Shown here piece by piece: positions 1-10,700 of a DNA stretch of 64,000 nucleotides. Each line of letters begins with the position of its first letter. The stretch's first letter is position 1. The translations under genes and the position numbers were made by a program. Below the pieces are notes generated by a model, which worked only from the letters and a program-made list of their open reading frames with translations, had not been told where the DNA came from and made no database searches. The stretch is from JALZMG01 sp963844175 (GTDB lineage: Bacteria > Actinomycetota > Acidimicrobiia > Acidimicrobiales > Ilumatobacteraceae), in the NCBI GenBank assembly GCA_963844175.1, contig CAWJNE010000010.1:1-64000 (forward strand), in the 5' to 3' direction.

Positions 1-57
1 GTGAGGAACCGCACGCCGGCCGACGGCAACGCGCGAGCGGACGCCCAACGACCTCTT

Positions 58-1242
58 TCAGCGGCTTCCGTCGCTGCGCCGTAGGAGGAGCTCGAAGGAT
101 GGGTCGGCTTCGTAGAGCGACGGGCGGCCGAGTGAGAAGGCGCTGATGTTCACTTCGGGTGTCCGGTCGGTGGCCAGGTCGGCGGCGATGCGGCCGATGA
201 GGGAGGCGAACTTGTAGGCGTGCGCGGCGCCCTGGCAGACCACGATCCCAGGATGCTCCGCGATCCGGTCGATCACGAAGTCGCGATCGGGCGGCATCGT
301 GTAGAGGCACGTCTTCGTGGACAGCAACCGACCGGGGAGGTCAGGTAGCACCTTGCCCAGGAACGTCTCGGTGCGCTGGAGGTATTCCTCGTTGCGTCGG
401 AAGGTCCGTTCATCAGGGTGCACCGGCGGACCACCGGAGTCCATCGACACCTTGGCCGGCACGTCGGCGAAGGACGGCAGGCCGTAGTAGGTCTCGGTGT
501 CCAGCCACACCCACACCGGGAGCTGTCCGATCGAGAACCGATCCGACGTCTCGTAGTAGGCGACCTGTTCCTCGGTGACGGTGAGGTTGATGCGGTGGCC
601 CAGCGGGGCGAGCAGGTCGTTGGTCCAGGCGTCGGCGGCGAGGATGACCCGTTCGCAGCGGTAGGTCTCCTGGTCGGTGTGGACGGTGTAGCCGTCGCCG
701 ACCGGAACGATGTCGCGGACCGGGGTGTCGGCGAGCACCGTTGCGCCGTTGGCCCGGGCACCGGCGACGTGGGTGTCGTTGGCGAGGTCGGCGCGCACGA
801 TCCCGGTGTCGTCTTGGATCACCCCGACGACATCGTCGTCGATGCGGAACTGTGGCCAGCGGCGACGGACTTCGGCTCCATCGATCACCTGGTAGCCCAC
901 CCCGCAGGCGTCGAGCGCAGTGATGTAGTCGTCGGGCGGGACGACCGTGCCGGGCGGGTGCAGCGTGACGCCCCCCGTCATGTGGACGAGCTGCACGCCC
1001 ATGGCTTGCTCGACGTCGGCCCAGGCAGCGAAACCGGCCGGCGCCATCTGTACGTACTCGGGGCGGTGGTAGAAGTAGCGGATCACCCGACCGCGATCGC
1101 GTGAGGCCCCGCGCTCGTGATCGAGGCCGAAGCGCTCGAGGGCGAGGACGTCCGACCCCAGCCCTCGCTGCGAGAGCCAGTAGGTCGCAGCGCTGCCGAT
1201 GCCGCCGACGCCGATCACCACGTACCGGTAGGAGCTCTTCAC
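58..1242 (-). CDS. Sarcosine oxidase / N-methyltryptophan oxidase-family FAD oxidoreductase
   Basis: 394 aa, the usual length for monomeric sarcosine oxidases. The N-terminus carries the dinucleotide-binding motif GVGGIGSA (residues 11-18). Near residues 312-323 the stretch TCLYTMPPDRDF matches the family segment whose Cys binds FAD covalently, followed by a GAAHAYKF stretch in place of the usual SGHGFKF. The family oxidises secondary or N-methyl amines to an aldehyde, ammonia or amine, and H2O2. The start is GTG, preceded by a GAGGAGG ribosome site. It is transcribed away from the tRNA-Met on its right. The true substrate cannot be read from sequence, and the changed SGHGFKF motif suggests a non-standard one. 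Confidence 0.85.
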   Translation of the reverse strand: MKSSYRYVVIGVGGIGSAATYWLSQRGLGSDVLALERFGLDHERGASRDRGRVIRYFYHRPEYVQMAPAGFAAWADVEQAMGVQLVHMTGGVTLHPPGTVVPPDDYITALDACGVGYQVIDGAEVRRRWPQFRIDDDVVGVIQDDTGIVRADLANDTHVAGARANGATVLADTPVRDIVPVGDGYTVHTDQETYRCERVILAADAWTNDLLAPLGHRINLTVTEEQVAYYETSDRFSIGQLPVWVWLDTETYYGLPSFADVPAKVSMDSGGPPVHPDERTFRRNEEYLQRTETFLGKVLPDLPGRLLSTKTCLYTMPPDRDFVIDRIAEHPGIVVCQGAAHAYKFASLIGRIAADLATDRTPEVNISAFSLGRPSLYEADPSFELLLRRSDGSR

Positions 1243-1276
1243 GAATCGGCCTCCTCTGCCACCTCCAGGTTGTTCG

Positions 1277-1349
1277 TAGGGCGGGTGGGGATCGAACCCA
1301 CGACCCAGGGATTATGAGTCCCCTGCTCTGACCACTGAGCTACCGCCCT
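1277..1349 (-). tRNA. tRNA-Met (anticodon CAT)
   Basis: A complete cloverleaf on the minus strand. The 7-bp acceptor stem is AGGGCGG/CCGCCCT, the D arm begins TAGCTCAGTGG, the anticodon loop is CTCATAA and the T loop is TTCGATC. CCA is not encoded. Anticodon CAT without initiator features suggests elongator Met. A lysidine-modified tRNA-Ile2 also has a CAT gene anticodon and cannot be fully excluded. Confidence 0.93.
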
Positions 1350-1471
1350 CTGACGAGCCCAGGTCTAGCCCCTCCCGTGATGGGTCGGGCACGCGCTCGG
1401 ATCGTTGCGCGTTGACATCGTCGGGCGGCCTGCCGCAGGATTCACCCACCGAGGGAGGGAGATCCGAGGAG

Positions 1472-2656
1472 ATGGACGTCTTGCTGTCCGGTGCGGGGAT
1501 CGCCGGGCTGACGGCTGCCCACTGGCTGCGCCGGTACGGGTTCAACCCGACGATCGTCGAGCGGGCGCCCTCGCTGGTGACCGGCGGGTACAAGATCGAC
1601 GTCCGCGGGACAGCCCTCGACGTGTTGCACCAGATGGGTGCGCATGACGCCGTGCTCGCCGCCAGCACACAGATGCAGGGCGCCAAGCTCGTCGACCGCG
1701 ACGGCAACGTCATCAACGAGCTGAGCGGCGACCAGTTCGGGCACCGGGTCGGCGACGACCTCGAGATCGTGCGCGGCACCCTGTGCGAGATCCTGATGGA
1801 ACAGGTCCGGGACGTGGACATCATGTTCGGCGACGTCATCGAGTCGGTCGACCAATCCGCGGAGCGGGTCGACGTGACGTTCCGGGATGGTCCGTCGCGC
1901 TCGTTCGATCTGGTGGTCGGCACCGACGGACTGCACTCCAACGTTCGCAACCTGTGCTTCGGCGCCGAGTCGCAGTACCTCCGCGACCTCGGCATGTACC
2001 TGTGCGTGTTCTCGGTGCCGAACTACCTGCAGCTCGATCGGGTCGAGATGCAGTACTCCGAGATCGGCCGCGTCGCCGCCATCTGGGCGACGCGGGACGA
2101 TCCGAACGCCAAGGCGACGTTCGGCTTCGCCGCTCGCGACCAGTCGATCGATCTGCGCGACCGGGCGCAGCAGGAGCACGCCGTGAAGGAGCGGTTCGCC
2201 GGCGTCGGCTGGGAGGTGCCTCGGCTCCTCGAGCTGATGTCCGACGCCACGGACTGGTACTTCGACATCGCCGCCCAGGTCGATCTGCCGAGTTGGTCGA
2301 CGGGGCGGGTGGCGCTGATCGGCGATGCCGGGTACTGCGCTTCGCCGATGTCCGGGCAGGGTTCGAGCCTCGCCATGATCGGCGCCTACGTCCTGGCCGG
2401 GGAGCTGGCGGCGGCCGGGAGCGACCACGAGGTGGCGTTCGCCGGCTACGACCGGGTGATGCGCCCCTTCGTCGACGTGAACCAGCAGCTCGGGATCCAG
2501 TCGGCGGCGTTCATGACCCAGGATCCGGAGGCGGCACCGGCCGAGCTGTCGGGAGATGACGTCGAGGCGGTGATCGACCAGTCCACGCAGCGGATCACGG
2601 ACGCCGCCAACGCCATCACGTTGAAGGACTACTCGGCGTTCGTCACCGGAGGATGA
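1472..2656 (+). CDS. FAD-dependent monooxygenase (PHBH/UbiH-like)
   Basis: 394 aa from ATG 1472, chosen because GAGGAG lies just upstream and the flavin motif begins immediately (GAGIAG at residues 7-12). A second FAD segment is GDAGYCASPMSGQGSSLAMIGA (near residue 290), the GD motif and helix typical of aromatic or tetracycline-type hydroxylases. The middle segment VVGTDGLHSNVR is the conserved DG motif. The family hydroxylates aromatic or polyketide-like substrates with NAD(P)H and O2. It stands alone between two tRNA genes, and no substrate can be inferred from neighbours. Confidence 0.85.
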   Translation: MDVLLSGAGIAGLTAAHWLRRYGFNPTIVERAPSLVTGGYKIDVRGTALDVLHQMGAHDAVLAASTQMQGAKLVDRDGNVINELSGDQFGHRVGDDLEIVRGTLCEILMEQVRDVDIMFGDVIESVDQSAERVDVTFRDGPSRSFDLVVGTDGLHSNVRNLCFGAESQYLRDLGMYLCVFSVPNYLQLDRVEMQYSEIGRVAAIWATRDDPNAKATFGFAARDQSIDLRDRAQQEHAVKERFAGVGWEVPRLLELMSDATDWYFDIAAQVDLPSWSTGRVALIGDAGYCASPMSGQGSSLAMIGAYVLAGELAAAGSDHEVAFAGYDRVMRPFVDVNQQLGIQSAAFMTQDPEAAPAELSGDDVEAVIDQSTQRITDAANAITLKDYSAFVTGG

Positions 2657-2660
2657 CGAG

Positions 2661-2737
2661 TGGCTCCGGGGGTGGGGCTCGAACCCACGACATTCGGTTT
2701 AACAGACCGACGCTACTTCCAGCTGAGCTACCCCGGA
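2661..2737 (-). tRNA. tRNA-Asn (anticodon GTT), CCA encoded
   Basis: The minus strand folds with acceptor TCCGGGG/CCCCGGA, D arm TAGCTCAGCTGG, anticodon stem-loop TCGGT-CTGTTAA-ACCGA (anticodon GTT) and T arm GTGGG-TTCGAGC-CCCAC. The discriminator is G and CCA is encoded at 2661-2663. The first ten bases of the tRNA overlap the 3' end of the upstream protein gene on the same strand. Confidence 0.94.
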
Positions 2738-3381
2738 AGGGCAGCGGTTGACGATAGCGCTCGCGCCAGTCCCATGACACGGCGATGCAAGCGGGTGTCG
2801 CAGTAGACCACCGCGGGGCACCCGTTCGCGTGTTTGGAACGGCGTCTCGTTGGATCCGCCGCCGGCCGGTAGGCCCGCCGGAACTGGGCGCGGGGAATCT
2901 CCAGCAGCTCGCTCCAGAACTGCTCCGAGGCCTCCAGGTCGAGGCCTTGGTGCAGGTACATACGAACGCGCAATCGCGTCTCGTCGATCTCGAAGCACCG
3001 GCGCAACCAGGTCACGAAGAACCGCAGCACGTTGGGATCGGTGTTGGCCATGCCGACCTTTCCGTCGCGCTTGAAGCCTTCTCCGATGTACAAGGCTGTT
3101 CCGACGAGCAAGACCTCCCGGTCGGACAGCTGAGCGACCTCGTCGACGCCGGCGCCGTCGTAGCGATCGATCTCGGCCAACTTGGCCAGGTGCAGCAGGT
3201 TCGTGGCGCCGATGCGCGACCCCCGGCGCACTGGGTTCGGAACGAACTCGACGTCTCGGACCCAGAGGCTGACCGACGACTTCGAGACACCGAGCTCGCT
3301 CGCGATGTCCTGCAACGTCCAGGCCTCGGCGCGCAGTTCTCGCGCTCGCTGCTGCTCGACGAGCTTGCCCCCGTAGCCCAT
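2728..3381 (-). CDS. HTH protein with LAGLIDADG-endonuclease-like region
   Basis: 217 aa from ATG 3381 (an in-frame start nine codons earlier is possible). Residues about 20-45 (WTLQDIASELGVSKSSVSLW) are a clear helix-turn-helix of resolvase/MarR type. The second half contains GTALYIGEGFK followed by an N-D-P-N-VLRFFVTWLRR helix and a basic tail, which resembles one LAGLIDADG repeat (GxxxGEG followed by a long helix). The stop codon lies inside the following tRNA-Asn gene, so the transcript must run into the tRNA. The family is unnamed. A DNA-binding or nuclease-like role is inferred, not shown. Confidence 0.7.
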   Translation of the reverse strand: MGYGGKLVEQQRARELRAEAWTLQDIASELGVSKSSVSLWVRDVEFVPNPVRRGSRIGATNLLHLAKLAEIDRYDGAGVDEVAQLSDREVLLVGTALYIGEGFKRDGKVGMANTDPNVLRFFVTWLRRCFEIDETRLRVRMYLHQGLDLEASEQFWSELLEIPRAQFRRAYRPAADPTRRRSKHANGCPAVVYCDTRLHRRVMGLARALSSTAALPG

Positions 3382-3444
3382 GGCTCGATCATGAGCCGCG
3401 GGTGTCACGGCGGTACGTTCGGCGGCCTCGAAGGGAGACTGCCG

Positions 3445-4719
3445 ATGGATCGATCACTCGTCGAGACGGCCGCCACCCTCGCCGCCAGCGACGGCGAGTT
3501 CGGGCTCAACGCCGGCGGCTGGACGGGCGCGCTGGTCCTCGACGACGGCGCGACGTGCTGGGTCGTGCCGATCGAGCACGGCGCCGCCGGCGCGCCGCAG
3601 CCCGACTCGCCGGTTGAGGCGACCGACACGGTCGTCCTGCGCGGCTCGCCCGAGGCGTGGACAGCGCTGCTGTCCTCGCCGCCTCCACCCGGCTACACCG
3701 ACCCCTTTGCCGCCGCGGGGGTCGGCGCGATGAGCGTCGAGCCGCCCCCCGCCGACGCCGGCCGGCACCTCGCCGTCCGGCGCTTCGCCGACCTGCTCCG
3801 CCACGCCGCCAACGGCACGGACCCGGCCGCCGTTCCGGCCGCCGCCGAGGCCGCCCACGGCGAGCACGACGCCGCAGTCGGGCGCTACGTCCACCTCCAG
3901 CTCGAGGGGCTCGACCACCGCATCTACTACGAGAGCGCCGGCCAAGGCATCGGCCTCCTCTGCCAGCACACCGCCGGCGCCGACGGACGCCAGTGGCGCC
4001 GCCTGCTCGAGGACGCCCGCGTCACTGACCGCTTCCAGGTCGTCGTCTACGACCTCCCAGCTCACGGCAAGTCGCTCCCACCCGCCGGCCGGGCCTGGTG
4101 GGCCGAGCCGTACGTGCTGACCCAGCAGCTGGCCATGGCGCTGCCGACCACGCTCGCCGCCGTGCTCGGACTCGACCGGCCCGTCTTCATCGGCTCGTCG
4201 GTCGGCGGGATGCTGGCACTCGACCTGGCCCGCCACCACGCCGACGACTACCGCGCCGTGATCGCCCTGGAGGGCGGCTTGCACGCCGACATCCCGGTCG
4301 ATCTCAGCGACGTCGAAGCGGCCTCGTTCACCGACGCCGACCCGGCCAGCCACGCCGCCACGATGATGATGATCATGTCGCCCACGGCGCCCGAGGCGAA
4401 CCGACACGAGACGCGCCTGCACTACGCCCAGGGCGCGCCGGGCATCTTCGGCGGCGACATCCACTACTACGCCATCGAGCACGACCTGCGCGGCCAGGCC
4501 GACCAGATCGACACGTCCCGCTGCGCCGTCCACCTCTTGACGGGCGAGTACGACTTCCCGACGGTGCCCTGGACGCAGGCGGCGGCCACTGAGATCGCCG
4601 GGTCGACAATCGCCGTGATGGACGGCCTCGGCCACTTCCCGATGTCCGAGGACCACGACGGGCTGATGCGGTACGTCCTGCCGATCCTCGACACCATCGC
4701 CGACGCCTCACCCGGCTGA
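3445..4719 (+). CDS. Alpha/beta hydrolase with SCP2-like N-terminal extension
   Basis: 424 aa from ATG 3445, preceded by AAGGGAGA. The C-terminal ~270 aa form an alpha/beta hydrolase: nucleophile elbow GSSVGG, acid region TGEYDFP and catalytic His in GLGHFPMSEDH. The first ~115 residues (…LNAGGWTGALVLDDGATCWVV…) resemble a small lipid or acyl-binding SCP2-type fold, unusual for this hydrolase family. It is convergent with the sigma-factor gene. Substrate is unknown, and the N-terminal assignment is weaker than the hydrolase assignment. Confidence 0.8.
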   Translation: MDRSLVETAATLAASDGEFGLNAGGWTGALVLDDGATCWVVPIEHGAAGAPQPDSPVEATDTVVLRGSPEAWTALLSSPPPPGYTDPFAAAGVGAMSVEPPPADAGRHLAVRRFADLLRHAANGTDPAAVPAAAEAAHGEHDAAVGRYVHLQLEGLDHRIYYESAGQGIGLLCQHTAGADGRQWRRLLEDARVTDRFQVVVYDLPAHGKSLPPAGRAWWAEPYVLTQQLAMALPTTLAAVLGLDRPVFIGSSVGGMLALDLARHHADDYRAVIALEGGLHADIPVDLSDVEAASFTDADPASHAATMMMIMSPTAPEANRHETRLHYAQGAPGIFGGDIHYYAIEHDLRGQADQIDTSRCAVHLLTGEYDFPTVPWTQAAATEIAGSTIAVMDGLGHFPMSEDHDGLMRYVLPILDTIADASPG

Positions 4720-4746
4720 CGCCGACGGGCACGGTCCCGCAGCGAG

Positions 4747-6046
<1,300 letters not shown>

Positions 6047-6069
<23 letters not shown>

Positions 6070-7813
6070 TCGAGCGTTCCTCCATCCGTCGATGCAGCCA
6101 CCGTAGCAACCACTCCGCAGCCCCGACCGCTGCGGATGCCGGGCCGGTCAACGCCTCCAGCTGGCGGCGGGCCTCGGCATCGAGGCGGATCAGCTCGGTT
6201 TCGCCCGACGGACCGCGTTCGGCCAGCTGACGGCGGACGGCCGCCCCGATCAGATTGCGCGCCTCGGTGTCCGGATCCACCTCCAGATCGGCCACCGCTG
6301 CCCGCTCCAGGACCTCGCGCGCCTCGGGGTCGGCAGCCTCGATCGCCGCGTCGAGCTTGCCGTGGGCGGCGGCCAGGGCGAGGAACGCCCGACGGTTGGC
6401 CTCGTCGTTGAACAGCTCCTCGACCAGCCACTCGGCGATCGAGTCCCAGTCCTGGGCCAGCTGGGCGATCGCCGCGAACTCGGCGTTCTCGCGTGCCGGC
6501 GCCCGCCGTGTGGGGACGGCGGTGAGCGTGGGGCGACGACTCCGCTGCTCGGCCACCCGCACCAGGTCGGTGACGGGCAGGCCGACCTCGGCCGCGACCT
6601 CCCCGGCGTACAGGCGCCGGACGTTCGGCTCGGGGTGTTCGTTGACGACGGACATCGCCCGCTCGGCCAACCGGGCGCGGTCCTCCGGCGTCCGTCGCGG
6701 CTGGCCGTCCATCGCCCGGGCCAAGCGAAAGGCCAGGAACGGCGGGGCGTCGGCGACGGCGGCGGCGAGGGCGGCAGGGTCGCGCTGGGCCAGCTCGCCC
6801 GGATCCAGCCCCCCGGGCAGCCGGGCCACCGCCACCTGCACCTGGTACTTCTGCTCCCACTCGTAGAACCGCTCGGCGGCCCCTTGCCCGGCGGCATCGG
6901 CGTCGAAGGCGAGGACGACCCGGCTGGCGTAGCGCTTGAGCAGGCGCACGTGGTCTTCCGTGAACGCCGTGCCGCACGTGGCCACCGCCCGCTCGACACC
7001 GGCCTGACGGAACCCGATGACATCCGTGTAGCCCTCGCACACGACGGCTTGACCGGACGTGGCGATGTCGGCCTTGGCCCAGTTGAGCCCGTAGAGGACC
7101 TTGGACTTGGCGTAGATCGGCGTCTCCGGCGAGTTCTTGTACTTCGCCGGGTCGTCGGACCCCGGCAGCACGCGCCCGCCGATCGCCACCGCCTCACCCG
7201 TGTCGGAGAAGATCGGGAACAGCACCCGTGCCCGCAGGGCGTCCTGCAGCCGGTCGCGGCGGTTGGTGAACGCCAACCCGACGGCCTGCAGCGACTCGCC
7301 GTCGATGCCCGACCCACGGGCGAGAGCATCCCAGTCATCCGGTGCCCAGCCGAGCTTGAACTGGCGGGCCACGTCACCGGCCAGACCACGGGAGCGCAGG
7401 TAGTCACGAGCCCGGCGTGCCTCGGGGTCCTCCAGGAGCCGCTGGTGGTACCACTCCACGGCGGTGGTCATCGCCTCGACCAACCGCTTGCGGCGGGCTC
7501 GATCCCTCGACTGGCCGGTCGACGTGTAGGTCAGCTGGATGCCGGCCTTCCCGGCCAGGTACTCCACGGCCCCGACGAAGTCGACGTGCTCGTGCTCCTG
7601 GACGAACGTGAACACGTCGCCGGACTTGTCACAGCCGAAGCACTTGTACCGGCCCGTCTCCTCGCGCACGTTGAACGACGGCGACTTCTCGGCGTGGAAC
7701 GGGCACAGTCCGACCCAGTTGCGCCCCACCTTGCGCAGCTGGACGAACTGGCTGACGACGTCGACGATGGACACCGTGGAGCGCAACCGCTCGATGTCGT
7801 CGTCGGCGATCAC
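6047..7813 (-). CDS. dnaG: DNA primase DnaG
   Basis: 588 aa with GTG start. The N-terminal zinc ribbon is CPFHAEKSPSF…YKCFGCDKSGDVF (residues ~37-65). The RNA polymerase core and TOPRIM domain follow, with the metal-binding Glu in VVCEGYTDV and acidic residues in LAFDADAAGQ. The C-terminal helicase-binding part is poorly conserved. It synthesises RNA primers at the replication fork. It overlaps rpoD downstream, and ppdK lies upstream on the same strand. Confidence 0.97.
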
Positions 7814-7980
7814 TGTGCTGATGGCTCGCTGCGCTCGCGCGTCTCGCTGGCCCTGCTCGGCAAACCAGCGACCTGCCGACAGCTCGCTTCGCTCGCCGGC
7901 TGACGCTCGACCTGACCATGCATGCTCACGGCGGCACGGGCCAAACCGTCAATCGCCCGGCTCCCGTGGCGCGGGTCGGG
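7814..7980 (-). other. ppdK-dnaG intergenic spacer with palindromic GCTCGCTTCGCTCGC motif
   Basis: 167 nt without a convincing gene. It contains the short palindrome-like motif GCTCGCTTCGCTCGC (7882-7896) and a related copy (GCTCGCTGCGCTCGC) near 7818, the same motif class seen in several other spacers of this window. No -10-like box near the dnaG start is obvious. Confidence 0.4.
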
Positions 7981-10662
7981 TCATTTCGTGTCGGCTGCCG
8001 CGCCGACGATGGCTTGGGCGGCGGCGAGCCGGGCGATCGGCACCCGGAACGGTGAGCAGCTGACGTAGTCCAGGCCGGCGTCGTAGAACAGGGCGATCGA
8101 CTCGGGGTCGCCGCCGTGCTCGCCGCAGACGCCGAGCTTGAGCTTCGGCTTGGTCTGCCGGCCGAGCCGGGCGCCGATGCGGACCAGTTCGCCGACGCCG
8201 TCCTGGTCGATGGTCTCGAACGGGTTGCGCTTGAGCAGACCGGCCGCCAGGTAGGCCGGCATCATCCGGCTCTCCACGTCGTCGCGGCTGAACCCGAACG
8301 CCATCTGGGTCAGGTCGTTGGTGCCGAAGCTGAAGAAGTCGGCCTCCTCGGCGATCTCGTCGGCCCGCAGCGCGGCGCGTGGCGTCTCGATCATCGTGCC
8401 GATCGTCACCTCCGGGCCGGACCTCAGCCCCTTCGTGGCCGCAGCGATCTCGTCTTCGACCCATCCCCGGGCGAGCGCCAGCTCCTCACGGGTCACCGTC
8501 AGCGGGATCATCACCTCGACGATCGGATGCTTTCCTCGCTTGCGCAGGTCGGCGGCGGCGTCGAGCAGCGCCCGCACCTGCATCGCGTAGAGACCAGGCT
8601 TGATCACGCCGAGGCGCACCCCGCGGGTACCGATCATCGGGTTGTGCTCGGACCAGCTCTGCGCCGCGGTGAGCATCGCCTGCTCGTCCGCCGTCAGACC
8701 GTCGGTGGCCTGCTTGATGCGGAGTTCCTCGACCGACGGGAGGAACTCGTGCAGCGGCGGGTCGAGCAGCCGCACGGTGACCGGCAGGCCGTCCATCGCT
8801 TCGAGGATCTCGGTGAAGTCGTCCTGCTGGACCTTGCGCAGCTCGTCGAGCGCGGCGGCCTCCTCCTCCTCGGTCGAGGCGAGGATCATCCGCCGCACGA
8901 CCGGCAGCCGGTCGGGCGCCAGGAACATGTGCTCGGTGCGGCACAGTCCGATGCCCTCGGCACCGAGACGGCGGGCGTTGGCAGCGTCCTCGCCGGTGTC
9001 GGCGTTGGCCCGCACGCCGAGCTTGCCTTTGCGCGCCGCATCGGCCCACGACAGGACGACGTCGAACTCGGCCGGTGGCTCGGCGGCGGCCAGCGACATG
9101 GCCCCGAGCACGACCTCGCCCGTCGTGCCGTCGAGCGAGATGACGTCGCCCTCGTTGACGGTCACGTCGCCGGCGGTGAACGAACGTCCGGAGATCTTGA
9201 TCCCCTCGGCGCCGACCACGGCCGGTGTTCCCCATCCACGGGCGACGACGGCGGCGTGGCTGACGAGCCCGCCGCGAGCGGTGAGGATGCCCTCGGCGAC
9301 CATCATCCCGTGGACGTCCTCCGGGCTCGTCTCGTTGCGCACCAGGATGACCTGCTCGCCGTTGTCGACCGCCTCTTCGGCGTCGTCGGCGTCGAAGTAC
9401 ACCTTGCCGACCGCCGCCCCCGGTGACGCCGCCAGCCCTTTGGCGATCACCGTGCCGGACCCCGAGAACTGCGGGTGCAACACGGAGTCGAGGTGCTCGG
9501 CCGACACCCGCGTCAGGGCTTCCTGCTTGCTGATCTTCCAACGGTCCTTGCCCCGCCCGGTGCCCTTGGTCATGTCGACGGCCATCCGCAGCGCGGCGGC
9601 GCCGGTGCGCTTGCCGACCCGCGTCTGGAGCATCCAGAGCTTCCCCTGCTCGATGGTGAACTCCGTGTCGCACATGTCCCGGTAGTGGCGCTCGAGGCGC
9701 GTGAACACGTCGAGCAGCTCGTCGTGGATCGTCGGGAAGTGGCGCGCCATCGCGTCCAGGTCCTCGGTGTTGCGGATCCCGGCCACCACGTCCTCGCCCT
9801 GGGCGTTGATCAGGAAGTCGCCGTACGGCTTGTCCTCGCCGGTGGCCGCGTTGCGAGTGAACCCGACGCCCGTCCCCGAGTTGTCGTCGCGGTTGCCGAA
9901 CACCATGACCTGCACGTTGACCGCCGTGCCGAGGTCGTGGCTGATCCGCTCGCGGACGCGATAGGCGATGGCGCGGGCGCCGTTCCAGCTGCGGAACACC
10001 GCTTCGACGGCGCCGCGCAGCTGCTTCATGGGGTCCTGCGGGAACGCCTTGCCGGTCGCCGCCTTGACGACCGCCTTGTACGCCGCGCACAGCTCCTTCA
10101 GCGTCGCCGCCGGCAGCTCGGCGTCGTTGGTGATCCCGGCTGCCTCCTTCGCCGCCTCCAGCGGGTGGTCGAACTGGTCGGCCGGGATGTCCAGCACGAT
10201 GCGGCCGTACATCGAGATGAAGCGGCGGTACGAGTCGTAGGCGAAGCGCTCGTCGGCGGTGGCCGAGGCCAGCCCCTTGACGCTCTTGTCGTTGAGCCCG
10301 AGGTTCAGGACGGTGTCCATCATCCCGGGCATCGAGAACTTGGCGCCGGATCGCACGCTGACGAGCAGCGGGTCGCCGGGATCGCCGAGCCGACGACCCA
10401 TCTCGCGCTCGAGCTTGGCGACCTGCGTGCCGATCTCCTCGTCGAGGCCCGCTGGCCACCCGCCGTCGAGATAGGCGATGCACGCCTCGGTGGAGATCGT
10501 GAAGCCCGGCGGCACCGGGAGCTTCAGCACGCTCGTCATCTCGGCGAGGTTGGCGCCCTTGCCACCGAGGAGCTCCTTGTGCTCCATCGGCGGTCGGCGG
10601 TGCTTGTGGTCGAAGGCGTACACGTAGTGCGGGCGCTTCGAGGAGCGAGTTGACGGAGCCAC
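7981..10662 (-). CDS. ppdK: Pyruvate, phosphate dikinase
   Basis: 893 aa, full length for bacterial PPDK. ATP-grasp domain: GGKGANLAEM and PGFTISTEACIAYL near the N-terminus. Central phosphohistidine domain: GGLVSHAAVVARGWGTPAVVG (catalytic His). C-terminal PEP/pyruvate barrel: GTNDLTQMAFGFSRDD and CGEHGGDP. It interconverts pyruvate + ATP + Pi with PEP + AMP + PPi. GTG start at 10662; a TAGACT box ends 8 nt upstream. The divergent M50 protease gene begins only 38 bp away, so both promoters share the same short spacer. Confidence 0.97.
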   Translation of the reverse strand: MAPSTRSSKRPHYVYAFDHKHRRPPMEHKELLGGKGANLAEMTSVLKLPVPPGFTISTEACIAYLDGGWPAGLDEEIGTQVAKLEREMGRRLGDPGDPLLVSVRSGAKFSMPGMMDTVLNLGLNDKSVKGLASATADERFAYDSYRRFISMYGRIVLDIPADQFDHPLEAAKEAAGITNDAELPAATLKELCAAYKAVVKAATGKAFPQDPMKQLRGAVEAVFRSWNGARAIAYRVRERISHDLGTAVNVQVMVFGNRDDNSGTGVGFTRNAATGEDKPYGDFLINAQGEDVVAGIRNTEDLDAMARHFPTIHDELLDVFTRLERHYRDMCDTEFTIEQGKLWMLQTRVGKRTGAAALRMAVDMTKGTGRGKDRWKISKQEALTRVSAEHLDSVLHPQFSGSGTVIAKGLAASPGAAVGKVYFDADDAEEAVDNGEQVILVRNETSPEDVHGMMVAEGILTARGGLVSHAAVVARGWGTPAVVGAEGIKISGRSFTAGDVTVNEGDVISLDGTTGEVVLGAMSLAAAEPPAEFDVVLSWADAARKGKLGVRANADTGEDAANARRLGAEGIGLCRTEHMFLAPDRLPVVRRMILASTEEEEAAALDELRKVQQDDFTEILEAMDGLPVTVRLLDPPLHEFLPSVEELRIKQATDGLTADEQAMLTAAQSWSEHNPMIGTRGVRLGVIKPGLYAMQVRALLDAAADLRKRGKHPIVEVMIPLTVTREELALARGWVEDEIAAATKGLRSGPEVTIGTMIETPRAALRADEIAEEADFFSFGTNDLTQMAFGFSRDDVESRMMPAYLAAGLLKRNPFETIDQDGVGELVRIGARLGRQTKPKLKLGVCGEHGGDPESIALFYDAGLDYVSCSPFRVPIARLAAAQAIVGAAADTK

Positions 10663-10670
10663 GGCCGCGG

Positions 10671-10676
10671 AGTCTA
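10671..10676 (-). promoter_or_regulatory. Candidate -10 box of ppdK
   Basis: On the minus strand TAGACT is followed by 8 nt and the GTG start of ppdK, which leaves little or no leader and no room for a ribosome site. Confidence 0.45.
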
Positions 10677-10686
10677 GGACCCGGCC

Positions 10687-10692
10687 TACGAT
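10687..10692 (+). promoter_or_regulatory. Candidate -10 box of the M50 protease gene
   Basis: TACGAT is followed by 8 nt and GTG 10701. This supports choosing GTG 10701 over upstream in-frame codons, which would lie inside or before the box. Confidence 0.45.
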
Positions 10693-10700
10693 CGCTGGCC

